From NCBI RefSeq assembly GCF_019175285.1, contig NC_056526.1, forward strand, positions 15,638,586 through 15,702,585: a stretch of 64,000 nucleotides of DNA. The letters run 5' to 3'. The DNA is from Sceloporus undulatus. Taxonomy: Eukaryota; Chordata; Lepidosauria; Squamata; Phrynosomatidae. Positions within the stretch are counted from its first letter, which is position 1, and the number at the start of each line of letters is the position of its first letter. Below are positions 25,136 to 35,490 of the stretch, one piece after another. Under the pieces are notes generated by a model. The model had not been told where the DNA came from and did no database searches. It saw only the letters and a program-made list of their open reading frames with translations. The position numbers were made by a program, and so were the translations under genes.

Positions 25136-26694
25136 ATGGGACTGGGGCCAAGATGGAAGGGAGGAGTGTGCAGATAGTGCTGCCAGTATGGACCCTTTGT
25201 GGGAGCCAGTTGTATGGACAGCTCATTCTCTCCATGGATCTGGAAGCTCCAATGGTAAGCCAAGTTTTCCCATAAATGCTGGCATGACCTTAGATCAATA
25301 TGTTTCACACTTCTTAAATTGGCCTCCTACCCTTGTGTGTGGTAGAAATTTCCATGCCATTTCTAGTGCTGGAATTCAACAGTTACTTTCTGTACATGGA
25401 ATGGAGATGGGGAAACCATTTTGTCATTCACCTTAGGTAACAAAATCTATCTTGTAATGGCCTTGCCTTATTGGTAGCTCCCAGAAACTCATAGGAAGCA
25501 AGGCTCAAGAGTGTGTAAGTGCAGCCACAAATACCTTTCAAGATACTTCTAGCTGCCTAGAATTTTTGTGCTCCAAAAAGATATCCCATCTCCAAACTCT
25601 GTGGTCCCCAAGATATGAAAATGGTCAAATGCAGCTGTTTGGGGGTGCAACTTTGCTTAAGAAAATAATCTTATACTTTGAATACAATGATCAACCCCCC
25701 TCTCCATTGCACCCACCACATACAGCTTTTTATGCAAATTATCAGTGTGACGGCCACCATCCCTAGGGTTCTTCTGTATTGGCAGACATTTACTTGTAAA
25801 CAACAGCTGAGTCCCACATTCCTGCCACTGTCTGCTTTCTCCTCCATATATCATCTTTCCCTCCCCCTCCATCAAAAAAAAATATATATAACAAAGTAAT
25901 GGGAAAACAAGTTTGGATTCCAGAATGAATTCTGTTGATGATGATGAATGAAACAGAAGAGACAGGTTGATTTTCATAAGTTAAATTGAACTCAGCCGTG
26001 CTGAGCGCAAAGACTCGGGATGTGGGGGGAGGGAGGGAAAGATTGGTGACCTGAGCAAACCTGACAAGAGAAAGAGGAAGAATTTATGTGCAATGGCCTA
26101 ATGTCATTTGAACAAAATGATATTTGTTCTTTGCTTAGGGGGAACCAGAAATATGTCATTCAGCCTGATGGACCTCATCCAGTAAGGCAGCGAAGCATGG
26201 CTGTAGTTAAATATGACCATAATCTGTCCGGAATCAATACATCTTGCTGATAAAGTCTTGCCCAACCTGTGCTTCATTCCAAACTGCAGATGATTATTAC
26301 CATTATTTATTGATTTGTTTTAATTTTTTAATTTCCTGCTTCTCCCTACTCTGCAAATCTTACTTATCTAAAATAAAACCAACCCCCTCCACTCATTCAA
26401 TGTTGTTATACATTGCAGAATAATAAACCAAAATACAAAAATTGCTAGAGATTAGGATGACTTTTCCAGCCCAGTTCCACTAGAGACCTGAGTTGTAACA
26501 AGGAATTGCAACAGGGATTATGCGTCCGATTGCCATTCCAAAGAAAGCTGGCAGCAGGGGACTGAAGAAATCATCCTGTTGATCACCATGAGAACAGACC
26601 TCCATTGCTCCATAGGCAGAAGCTGAAGTGTTTTGCTTATTAATTGAACTATTAACTTCTGTGTTAAGTCAAAGGCTTTCATAGCGGGCATTCA

Positions 26695-26858
26695 TATTTT
26701 TTGTGGGTTTTTCAGGCTATGTGACCATGTTCTAAAAGAGTTTATTCCTGATGTTTTGCCAGCATCTGTGGCTGGCATTTTCAGTGATGTGCCAGTGAAA
26801 CGTTAGGAATAAACTCTTCTAGAACATGGCCACATAGCCCCAAAAACCCACAAAAAAC
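26695..26858. mobile_element. palindromic MITE
   Basis: 'ttcaggctatgtgaccatg' with 'aaaagagtttattcctgatg' on the left is matched by 'aggaataaactcttctagaa' and 'catggccacatagcc' on the right. The centre reads 'gccagcatctgtggctggc'. Half copies of the same family lie at 44236-44376 and 60945-60997, so it is a dispersed family in this genome. Confidence 0.8.
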
Positions 26859-26927
26859 TATTAAGTTCTATTTGTTGAACACACACATATAAAACACCAA
26901 GTTTCATCTTGGTCTTTTGTAAACAAA

Positions 26928-27296
26928 GGGGCTCTTCAGACCGGCCATTAAGGCCGGCCTGAGGGTGGAATCAGGGTGTCGTGTCCACATGATGCACACC
27001 CAGACTCCACCCCCATGTCACCATAACACTGTGCGCCACTCCACACCACATGCAGCATCACAGCGCTCCTCTGGCACTGTGTCCAGACAATGCAGTGCTG
27101 AAGGAGGACTGTATAGCCACAGTGCTGCGGCTATCACACCCTTTCCAGGGTGCAAAAAGGAGCCACTTTTTGAGGCTCCTTTTTGCGCCCTTGAAAGGCT
27201 GGATCTGGGCCACAGCTAGCAGTTGCTATTGTCCCGATTTGGCTAGGAAAGGGGTGGTGTTGCGGCGTCCCATAGGGACGCTGTGTGTACAGCCCC
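26928..27296. mobile_element. GGGGCT-ended MITE
   Basis: Left end GGGGCTCTTCAGACCGGCC; right end, read in reverse, GGGGCTGTACACACAGCG. The interior includes 'ccataacactgtg', 'ggtgcaaaaaggagcc' and 'ggctcctttttgcgccc', the last two forming an internal inverted repeat. The element at 54185-54537 has the same ends and interior order, so this is a real family. No transposase frame; superfamily unknown. Confidence 0.75.
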
Positions 27297-27389
27297 TTAG
27301 TGGGTCTTATCCACCAAAGATGGCGACCATGTGGATGAGACATCTCCAAGACTCCCTGTCCTCCACTGCTCTGCCTAGTTCCTGCAAAC

Positions 27390-27720
27390 ACATACTCATA
27401 ACCTCCCTAATAGAGTCCATCCATCTAGTTGTGGCCTTCCTTTCTTTCTAGTTTCCTCCACCTTTCCTAGCATTATTGTTTTTCCCAATGAATCATGCCT
27501 TCTCATGATGTGGCCAAAGCAGTCAACTTCATTTTTGTCATCTTGGCTTCCAGGGAGATTTCTGGCTTGATTTGCTCTAGGACCCATTTTTTTTCTTTTT
27601 GGCTGTCCATGGAATCCTCAGTGCTCTTCTCCAGCACCACATCTCAAATGAACTGATTTTCTTCTATTTTCTTCCTTAAGCCATCCCAAAGTATTTTGGA
27701 TTACAGCAGGGACAGCTTCT
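27390..27720 (-). mobile_element. LINE ORF2 C-terminal fragment
   Basis: The minus-strand frame reads FGHIMRRHDSLGKTIMLGK followed by VEETRKKGRPQLDGW. This resembles the conserved FGHVMRR...LGKVEGKRRRGRQRMRWLD tail of vertebrate endonuclease/reverse-transcriptase LINEs. The domain is incomplete and the rest of ORF2 is not visible. I cannot assign the clade. Confidence 0.65.
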
Positions 27721-28322
27721 TGCAATATGTTATTGACAGGCATTCCATGTCTTTTCCAGATTCTGTGGGGTGTGCAGCAAAACTCAAAGGTTTGTTGGGG
27801 GAGGGGTGGCAGAAAATGCCATGGTCCATGAAAATGAAAATGTCTGAAGTGGTAGCTCCACTACACCACTGTGCTCTGATGTATGATCTGCAGGTGAAAC
27901 CATATGCTTAAACTATTGTCTATTTCCTAGTTTTGCTGTGTGTTCGTGGCACATTTGTTTCAGTTTTAGTAGGATGTTAACATAGGACAGCCTTAAATTA
28001 TCTCTAGATGCAGCCCTGGCCAAGGCCTATTTTTTTTTTGTGGGTTAGACCTCCACCCAAGAGACATTTATTCTGCCTATTATCTGCTGAAAGATAAATA
28101 AAAAGAATAAAGTTCTGAGACACAGTTGGTGTTGTACAATGGCCCTAATCAGCAGATATCTGTCTGTGTCCCTCTGCTGTAAATCAGGCTTAAAAGACCA
28201 CATTGCAAGCATGCAGTCTAAGAATGACAAATATTTGTTTAATAGGCCTTTAAATCATTTGTTATCCGAAAGATGGGCAATGCCACTATTGAAATAACTT
28301 CCAGTCATAATTTTAACACTGA
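27721..28322. other. no recognised feature
   Basis: Ordinary sequence between the duplication and the hairpin element. The region 28020-28220 has no motif I can name. Confidence 0.45.
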
Positions 28323-28688
28323 GGCGGGTTACAAACCGCCAAAAAATACGTATTGAATACGTATTAGGGTTAGGAAGGGGCGGTGCTTCCACACACCCCT
28401 AACCCTAATACGTAGTCAATACGTACAATATGGTGGCGGCCGTTCCACATGGCCGCCGCCATATTGACGTAACGGACGCTCTGCATCCGCATGTGGCGCA
28501 CCGGAAGTGACGCCACGAGTGCACCCTTTGGCACTTGCGGTGCCTCTTCCGGGGCCCGAGAAGGAGCGCGATTTCCGCGCTCCTTCTCTGCAGCGTCCGG
28601 GAGTTGCGCCGTTTAAAGGCTGCATCTCCCGGACGCTGCAAGCGGCGGTGGAGCCAGACCGCCACTTTTCGGCGGTCTATAACCCGCC
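28323..28688. mobile_element. serial-hairpin TIR element (366 bp)
   Basis: The ends are GGCGGGTTACAAACCGCC (28323-28340) and the reverse complement of GGCGGGTTATAGACCGCC (28671-28688): terminal inverted repeats with two mismatches in 18, each itself nearly palindromic. Between them lie a 28-bp stem (28347-28374 with 28398-28425, one mismatch), a 15-bp stem (28427-28441 with 28451-28465, one mismatch), a 13-bp perfect stem (28558-28570 with 28576-28588), a 15-bp perfect stem (28589-28603 with 28626-28640) and an 8-bp stem (28656-28663 with 28671-28678). The element is rich in C, G and CpG. It has no transposase and no clear target-site duplication. Superfamily unknown. Confidence 0.75.
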
Positions 28689-28769
28689 AATGTGTCCTCC
28701 AATACAAACCTGCCCCAGTTCTAAGCTCTACAGGGGAAGGGTTTTTTTCTTGTTTCTACTACCATCATA

Positions 28770-29135
28770 GGCTTGTTTAGTGAAAAGATGTGACAGAGCC
28801 TTCTCAGTTGCTGCTCCCACCCTCTGGAGACTCCTTCCATGGGAGGCCAGGCTAGCCCTCTTCCTGCCTTCCTTTCACCATCAGGAAAATACCTTTTTCT
28901 ATTTAAGTAGGCTTTTAACATATAAACAGTGACATTTTTAATTGGGATGTTTAGTCTACATTTTTAGACCTTTGTATGTCTTTTAAATAATTTTATATTG
29001 TTTTATAAGATTATTTTATTAGTGATTTTTTAAAAAATTACTGTTCTGGTTTTTAAGTGGGTCTTTCTGGGACCCACCTTGGTTCCTACTTCAGGAGAAA
29101 AATGGCATACAAATAAAAGAAAGAAAAAAATGGCT
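28770..29135 (+). mobile_element. L2-type LINE 3' end
   Basis: Translation gives a degraded FSVAAPTLWRLLPWEARLALF-like C-terminal segment. After it comes an AT-rich 3' UTR, the phrase 'gggacccaccttggttcctac' and a tail 'ggcatacaaataaaagaaagaa'. The 5' truncation removes nearly all of ORF2. Confidence 0.7.
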
Positions 29136-29139
29136 CTCC

Positions 29140-29339
29140 AGTGACCAATGAGACATTTTCCAATTATGCCGTTTCCATGATATGACCCCTTCATATGTAC
29201 TGCTTAATTACTGCATAGCTATATTTAGTTACTTTTGAGAAATAGAAAATAAAAATATTAGGTTTTTTAAAAAATAAAAAGGAAGTATAATTGTAATATA
29301 ACTACTTTTAGGGCTTCAAGAATAAAACCTGAGCTAATA
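29140..29339. other. AT-rich, nothing recognised
   Basis: No motif or repeat identified. Confidence 0.4.
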
Positions 29340-30363
29340 ACTTTTTATAATAATTTTTTATTTCTATCCCGCTTTTTGCCAGGCAATCAAAGCGACATAC
29401 AAGTTAAAATGCAATCATATATACATAGTGCCCCCCTTAAAATAAGATTAAACAGTATAAGATTAAAAACTACATATTAAAAGCCGACTAATCCAAATAA
29501 ACATCATGGGCAGAGTTCACTAGATGGGAAGTCTTATTTGTGGCCGAGTATTTTATTCCATCCTCTCCATTGATGCCCCCTTGTCTCGAGGGAGAGGCTT
29601 GGGCACCCTAATGATGTTGTGAGCTATGCTGGCGGTGGTATAATAGCCACCAGCAGGGCCTCCCATGCCAGACAGGTCACAACTGAAGGGTCTGACCAAG
29701 AGTGCCAAAGGGCAGGATGGGCTCTCTAGCCTTATGGCAACCATCCTAGGAGAAGGAAAACTCTAATCCCAAACCCGGGCAGATGGTGCTCGTCTAACCC
29801 TGTAAGGTCAACCATCTAAGAGAAGGAAACTCTAATCAAGCCTACGACCCGAGGACCTCGCTGCTACCGTCCATGCTTGTCAAGGCCTCAGCAGACGAAC
29901 CTCTGGTTTAAAGGGTGAGGCCAGTTCTGTGCATGCTGCGCTCCACCAGAAAAATCCATTGCACAGGCTCGAAGGACACATTCAATCTCTGAAAAAGCCC
30001 TGTAGCGATAGGTGAGGGACGAAATGGCAGGTGTTTATTCCGGATAGGCCTGCTGGAAGAGATTCGTCTTAATGGCTTTTTAAAAGCTCTCTAGATTGGA
30101 AATTTGACGGCTCTCATCCGGCAGGCCATTCCATAAATTGGGAGCGGCTGCAGAAAATATCCCCTGGGAGGTCGCCGTCAACCTGGTCTTTAAAGGTTGT
30201 AATAAATTCCTCCCAGAGGACCTGTNNNNNNNNNNATGTAAGGGGCGGATTATGGAAGCAGGCGATCCCTTAGATAGGTTGGGTACAAGCCATGTAAGGC
30301 TTTAAAGGTGATAACCAACACCTTGTACTGTGCCTGGAAACTGCTAGGCAGCCAGTGGAGTGA

Positions 30364-30365
<2 letters not shown>
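29340..30365 (-). mobile_element. older L2 (L2-B) 3' part, interrupted
   Basis: On the minus strand the segment next to 30360 reads SLHWLPSSFQAQYKVLVIT followed by FKALHGLYPTYLRD, the L2 ORF2 C-terminal region. After the 10-N gap comes APNLWNGLPDESRQI...FKKAIKTNLFQQAYPE and a stop. An L2-like end with 'aaaaagcgggatagaaataaa' lies at 29340-29400. The stretch 29553-29990 does not look like L2; it contains a conserved-looking hairpin (gctggcggtgg / gccaccagc) and may be another inserted repeat. Confidence 0.75.
30226..30235. other. 10-base assembly gap
   Basis: Ten N inside the L2-B C-terminal region; the true length is unknown. Confidence 0.95.
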
Positions 30366-30421
<56 letters not shown>

Positions 30422-31445
30422 CTTTATTTATGAAGCGCTGTAAATTTACACAGCGCTGTACATGCAATCTTTTTAGTTAGACGGATCCCTGCCCTCGGGC
30501 TTACAATCTAAAAAGACATGACACAGAAGGAGAAAGGAGTGGTGACGGGAAAGGGTAAGAGGTCCAGCAGTTCCTCTCTACCTCCGAGGCCTGGACCAAG
30601 GCAGATGGACTGGAGGGAGGGCTTGGCTTCATAATGGATGGTTAATCATTTCCCAGGGAAAATACATACTCTCACGTAGGATAATGCATATACAGTACAT
30701 AGCAATACAGGAAATGGTTTGATAAACAGGCACCAAAAGAACATCAAATAGTAAGCTACAATTATGCAATGCCTGGGAAGGCTTCTCTGAACAGGATGGC
30801 TTTCAACTCTGTTTTGAAGCTGGTTAAAGAAGTGATGGCTCTTGCTTGTGGGGGAAGAAGGTTCCAGGAGCGAGGGGCAGCAAGTGAAAAGGGGCGAATC
30901 CGGGATGGGGCAGAGGAAATCCTGGGCTGGGACAGCAGACCTTGACTACCAGAACAGAGGGCCCTGGTGGGAAGGTGAGGAGAAAGAAGGTCTGATAAGT
31001 AAGGAGGGGCCAGTCCATGGAGGACTTTAAATGTCGACAGCAGGAGCTTATACTGAATGTGGAAAGGGAGGGGGAGCCAGTGAAGGGATGCCAACACAGG
31101 AGAGATGTGGTCAGAGCGGTGGGTGGAAGTGATAATGCGTGCAGCTGAATGCTGAACAGAGATTAAAGGACGGAGGTGAGAAAGAGGAAGCCCAGCCAGG
31201 AGGACATTACAGTAATCAAGTCATGAGATCACTATGGCATGGACCAGGATTTTGGCAGTAGAGATGGAGAGATATGGTCGGATTTTGGCAATATTGTACA
31301 AAAAGAATCTACAAGCCTTGGCTGTGGTCTGGATCTGAGGGATACACCACAGAGAAGAGTCAAAGATAAAACCAAAACTGCGGGCTTGCTGAACTGGTTG
31401 AATAGAAATGTTGTCCACATCAATATTCAATATTGGTGTTATATG
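30366..31445 (-). mobile_element. young L2 (L2-A) copy nested in L2-B
   Basis: The plus strand begins with an (ATT)n tail of about 54 bases, then 'aacctttatttatgaagcgctg', the reverse complement of the L2-A 3' end seen at 52450-52500. The minus strand encodes [12 protein letters not shown]-like sequence, [13 protein letters not shown], and after one stop (CGA to TGA, a CpG-type change near 31220) continues to SFKTELKAILFREAFPGIA. The element is 5'-truncated. It is closely similar to 49405-52520, so the two belong to one young family. Confidence 0.9.
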
Positions 31446-31815
31446 GTCACTCTTTGTTGTTCCAGTGACCAACTTGGCTGCCATATTCTGTACCAACTGG
31501 AGTTTCCAGACTAGGGACAAGGGGAGCCCCATGTAGAGTGCATTGCAAAAGTCAAGTTTTGAGGTTACCAGCGCATGTACTACAGTTTCAAGGTCACCCT
31601 TTTCCAGGAAAGGGCGCAGCTGGCATATCAGCCGAAGCTGATAACAGGCGCTCTTGACTGTCGCATTCACCTGATTCCTCATCTTAAGCGACAGGTCCTT
31701 CAAGGAGATCATGAGCCTCTCTAGGACTGGAGGTTGCAGTCCAATACCTGGTTTGGGAGCCCCTACCATAAGTACCTCCGTTTTGTCTGGATTCAACTTG
31801 AATCCAGACAAAATA
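31446..31815 (-). mobile_element. older L2 (L2-B) reverse transcriptase thumb region
   Basis: The minus-strand translation reads FKLNPDKTEVLMVG...LRPFLEKGDLETVVHALVTSKLDFCNALYMGLP and QNMAAKLVTGTTKSDHITPIL. It then runs without a stop into the L2-A insertion. The continuation of L2-B is found at 30360 on the other side of the insert. The far end at 31781-31813 is a 33-base perfect palindrome. Confidence 0.85.
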
Positions 31816-31881
31816 GTCCTGAAACTAGTTGGTTAGATCCAATAAGAGTAGGCCAATTGAATCGGTTCTTGAATATTGAGT

Positions 31882-32402
31882 TACCATATTTTCTTGCGTA
31901 TAAGACAACTGGGAATATAAGATGACCCCCAACTTTTACAGTTAAAATATAGAGTTTGGGATGTACTCACCGTATAAGACTACCTCTCTTCCAATGCACA
32001 CCAAATAAAAATTTAAAAAACATCAGATTTGATTTCAATATGATAATTTAAATTCTAATGCTTATGACATGCAGGTCCTTAGCAAGAAACCTTGTTGTAT
32101 ACAAAGCCTGCTTGGATTGGTCAGCTCTCTCTGCCTGCCTAGTGTTCCCTGTCTCCAAGTCTCCAGAGGTACTTGTCTCCAGAAGTACTTGCTTTCATAC
32201 GATCGCCGCAAATGGTGGGGATGTGGCCGTGGCCATTTTTGAGCTCCTCCCACCATATGCGGTGACTGCAGATTCTCCAGTCCAGTTCGGAAGTTTCAGC
32301 ACCTGCCCTATAAGACGACACCCAGCGTATAAGACGACCCCTGACTTTTGAGAAGATTTTCCTGGGTTAAAAAGTAGTCTTATATGCCAGAAAATACAGT
32401 AA
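31882..32402. mobile_element. terminal-inverted-repeat element with 'tataagacgac' boxes
   Basis: Left end 'ttaccatattttcttgcgtataagac' corresponds to the reverse complement of the right end ('ttactgtattttctggcatataagac'), giving about 28-bp imperfect TIRs. Sub-terminal copies of 'gtataagacgac' occur two or three times near each end. No transposase frame is visible in the 520 bases. This structure is common in amniote non-autonomous DNA transposons; I cannot fix the superfamily. Confidence 0.7.
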
Positions 32403-32740
32403 CTTGTAGGTAAATTCCATTGGTGCAACAGATCTACCTGGGACTAACAACAGGATTCAGGCCACAGAGTTGGAAAGGTTTCTCAATGGTCATGTACTGT
32501 AATCCTGTGCAGGTGCAGGTATCAAAAACTAAAGCTCCCTGATGGATAGTGCTTTAACCTCTGTTTAAAAATATGAATGAAAAAAATATTTTTAAAAAAT
32601 GAAGGAGAGCCCCACCACTTTCTGAGGAGGTGCACTACTTTGAAAAATGGTACTTGTGTGAGAGAGAATGTGGGAACAGAGATAATTTCTCTAAGAGTCT
32701 TTACAAGGAGAAAATGCAAAAATGCAGGCCTGTGACTAAC
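32403..32740. other. no recognised feature
   Basis: Nothing identifiable. Confidence 0.4.
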
Positions 32741-32745
32741 ATCAG

Positions 32746-32783
32746 CTATATATATATATATACACACACACACATACATACAT

Positions 32784-32815
<32 letters not shown>
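32746..32815. repeat. compound (TA)n(CA)n/(CATA)n microsatellite
   Basis: TA run, then CA, CATA and CA runs. Frames through it are low-complexity artefacts. Confidence 0.9.
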
Positions 32816-32819
32816 CCCT

Positions 32820-33845
32820 GCATGATTTTTTAAAAAGTCTTTGCCTGATGAAGAAACCAGTGGAGCTTCAAAAGCTTGCATCATATATTTTGTGCATTTT
32901 GGCTGGTCAAATAAAAGTATCAATGCTTTCTGGCTATTGTACGTTACTGTTCTATCTTTATAAGGAATACTGAGTTGATTAACAGGGAATCCTTACAGGT
33001 TATTGTATTAATTAATACAAACTGGGGTGGAGAGATGGAGAAAACTGGTCTACAAATTGTAACAAAGAAGTTTTAATTCAACTCTCACTCTATTCCACCA
33101 TTGTAAATAGTCACCAATATTGTTTCCATTGGACTGATGTAATTTGCTTTGCCCAGAACTCCACAACATCAAATTAAGATTTCTGCCAGTTTGATTTTAT
33201 TTTTAATCTAAAGCTGTTATTTATAATACTTCTGGTTTAGCAGTTAATCAGTTCAATTCATTCCTTCAAAATACATTATAGGAAGCATTTCTACAGGGGC
33301 AAAAATCATTAATCATATTATAAGACAAGTTACAAAAATCCTTTGGAGTATTGTTCCAAAAATGAGGTTTGCACATTTTCATTTTCATAGGTAAGATGCA
33401 TTTTGAAGGCCCTGAGCCAAACAAAAGCTATGCTTGGAAAATCCCAGATTACTGAGGTTTGGAACCATCAGCAGAGTGCATTGTTGTTTGGAAGTATTTT
33501 AAGAAAACATGTCAGAGAGTGGAGAAATTACTTTTGTGGACTGTTTGTGGATCTCAGTTCCCAGTATCTCCCAGCCAGCCTGGGACTTTTTCAAGCTCTC
33601 TCTCTCTGTTCCCCTCTTCCTCAAATTATTTACGACTGCCCAGTTTATTGGTTCAGAGTCACCTTTTTATGTAAGAGAGAAGATCCACCTGTTCCTGGAC
33701 ATTGACACTTAAGAGACCTTCCTCTAAAAATGTGGAGCACAACAATATCCCCAGGAGGTAGCCAGATCCTGATTTGTGTAGTAATTCCTCCTTTAAGTAA
33801 ATGGAGATATATTTAGATACCCAGTCCCCTCTTATCTCATATGCA
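32820..33845. other. no recognised feature
   Basis: Unique-looking sequence. Several overlapping 60-100 residue frames at 33400-33710 show no known motif. Confidence 0.4.
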
Positions 33846-34120
33846 ATATGTCTATCAGCCACAACAGCATAGTGAGAGCTTACACAAGAAGTCATACTCT
33901 GTGGGATTGCACTACACTTTTATAGTGCTATTAATCCATTTTTACTGCTATGGCTACCTCCTGTGTAATCCGGGGATTTGCAGTATAGGGAAGAGCATTT
34001 AGAATTCTCAGCCAGAGAGTTCCTAGGCCTTGCAAACTATAAACTCCAGAATCCACAGGAAATAGCCATAGCAGTAAAAGTGGAATGACAGCACTATGAC
34101 AGTGCAGTGTGATCCTGGTT
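33846..34120. repeat. local duplicate, left copy; contains a palindromic MITE
   Basis: Shares most of its sequence with 35067-35300: 'atatgtctatcagcc', 'tatagtgctattaatcc', 'tttttactgctatggctacctcctgtgtaatcc' and 'gaagagcatttagaattctcagccagagag' all recur. The inner part belongs to a palindromic 'tgccatggc / gccatagcag' MITE family also seen near 45180. Confidence 0.75.
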
Positions 34121-34409
34121 GGTAGCTCAATCTTACTTGAGAAGAGGGCTGAAATACTAGCATTATGTTCCAGATCAGGCTGGCTATACTTTGGAAGGAA
34201 TAAGGAGAGATGATATAATGACCCGAACTCAAGCTTGTTAAGCTTTTCTCATTTCCAGCACAAAGCTCATTCTGACTCATGTGTGCTTCTGATTGTGAGT
34301 CCCCACCCCACTGCTGCTTGGAAACTTCTATGTATTTTTGGTGCACACATTTCTAAATTTATGCATATTTTGTGGAACAGTCTTTCCTAAATGTATCTGT
34401 ATTATGTGC

Positions 34410-34450
34410 ACATTTTTGCAGTGTACACATTTTTGCAGTGTACACATTTT
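34410..34450. repeat. short tandem duplication
   Basis: A 17-base phrase 'cacatttttgcagtgta' occurs twice in tandem. Confidence 0.8.
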
Positions 34451-34866
34451 CTCTCATACATACATATGTACATACTTATATATAAATACACACAATATTG
34501 GCCTCTCAAAATCAGCATGAAGCCTCTGGGTTGTCTGGACCTTGTATAAATATATTGTGTCTGTCCTTGCCTTGTAAAAGGAGTGACATTATATTTCCTG
34601 AACAATTATCCTCTCCCACTAATCTCAGTTTGTTAGACCAGGGTGGTATTTGGATGAATGCACCCACTTTCTGCTGACCAAGAATTAAATTATCTGAACA
34701 GCTACAGTTCTGGGAGGACACTGTGTATGATTCCTCACAAATTATTCAATGAACAAAAATTGCACAACCAAAATGTAACTATCAAGAAAGTACCTAACAG
34801 TTATAAAACAGATACCAAAAGTAACTGACAGTGTTTTGCAAAATTGACCTTAGTGAGAAATAGTAC

Positions 34867-35066
34867 TTGTTGCTGTGTGCCATCAAGTCATGTCTGACCT
34901 ATGGCGACCCTATTGTGGGGTTTTCTTGGCAAGTTTCTTCAGAGGAGGTTTGCCCTAGCCTTCCCCTGAGGCTGAGAGTATGTGACTTGCCCAAGGTCAC
35001 CCAGTGGGTTTCCATGGCCAAGCTGGGATTCGAACTCAAGTCTCCAGAGTCCAAAGCTCAAACTAA
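34867..35066 (-). mobile_element. tRNA-derived SINE
   Basis: Reverse complement shows a B-box-like GATTCGAACTC reversed (plus strand 'gggattcgaactcaag'), the body phrase 'tgacttgcccaaggtcacccagtgggttt' and the 3' part 'ccataggtcagacatgacttga'. It fits the abundant squamate tRNA-derived SINE whose plus copies lie at 48931, 56884, 59525 and 60021. Confidence 0.85.
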
Positions 35067-35300
35067 TATGTCTGTCAGCAACAACAGCACAGTGGGAGCA
35101 TACACAAGACGTCATGCTCTGGGGACTGCATTATATTGTTATAGTGCTATTAATCAATTTTTACTGCTATGGCTACCTCCTGTGTAATCCTAGGATTTGC
35201 ATTTTAGGGAAGAGCATTTAGAATTCTCAGCCAGAGAGCTCTTAGGACTTGCAAACTACAGTCCCCTGAATCCACAGGAGGCAACCACACAGGCTTCCAC
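35067..35300. repeat. local duplicate, right copy
   Basis: Diverged second copy of 33846-34120, beginning 'taatatgtctgtcagc' directly at the SINE edge. Confidence 0.75.
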
Positions 35301-35324
35301 TTAAAATACCAGTACTTGACTGAA

Positions 35325-35490
35325 TTGAATCATAGAATCATAGAGTTGGAAGAGACCGCAAGGGCCATCCACTCCAACCCCCTGCCATGCAGGAAATTTC
35401 AATCAAAGCATCCCTGACAGATGGCCATCTTCTATAAAGACCTCTAAGAAAGGAGACTCCACTACACTCCAAGGGAGTGCTAAATAGAAG
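35325..35490 (-). mobile_element. CR1 LINE 3' tail
   Basis: Plus strand 'tcatagaatcatagagttggaagagacc' followed by 'ccccctgccatgcaggaa' and 'gcatccctgacagatggccatc' is the reverse complement of the CR1 3' end at 40210-40357. It is strongly 5'-truncated. Confidence 0.9.

Larger units (their letters stand above)
16981..27546 (+). repeat. copy 2 of the ~10.4-kb direct duplication
   Basis: Collinear with 6267-16701 over its whole length and continuing without a break into unique sequence at 27547. Its embedded microsatellites are clean and its CR1, MITE and Tigger remnants are nearer to consensus, so I take it as the better-quality version of the locus. Features within it are listed individually; no gene was recognised in it. 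Confidence 0.9.

Noticed and set aside
28364-28410. interstitial telomere repeat
   Set aside because: Only one and a half TTAGGG units in each arm of a stem; explained by the transposon's inverted repeat.
28405-28707. 100-residue minus-strand frame, arginine-rich
   Set aside because: It is produced by the GC-rich serial-hairpin element and has no protein-like features.
31221-31811. 196-residue frame as a gene
   Set aside because: It is a fusion of two nested L2 elements, not a host gene.
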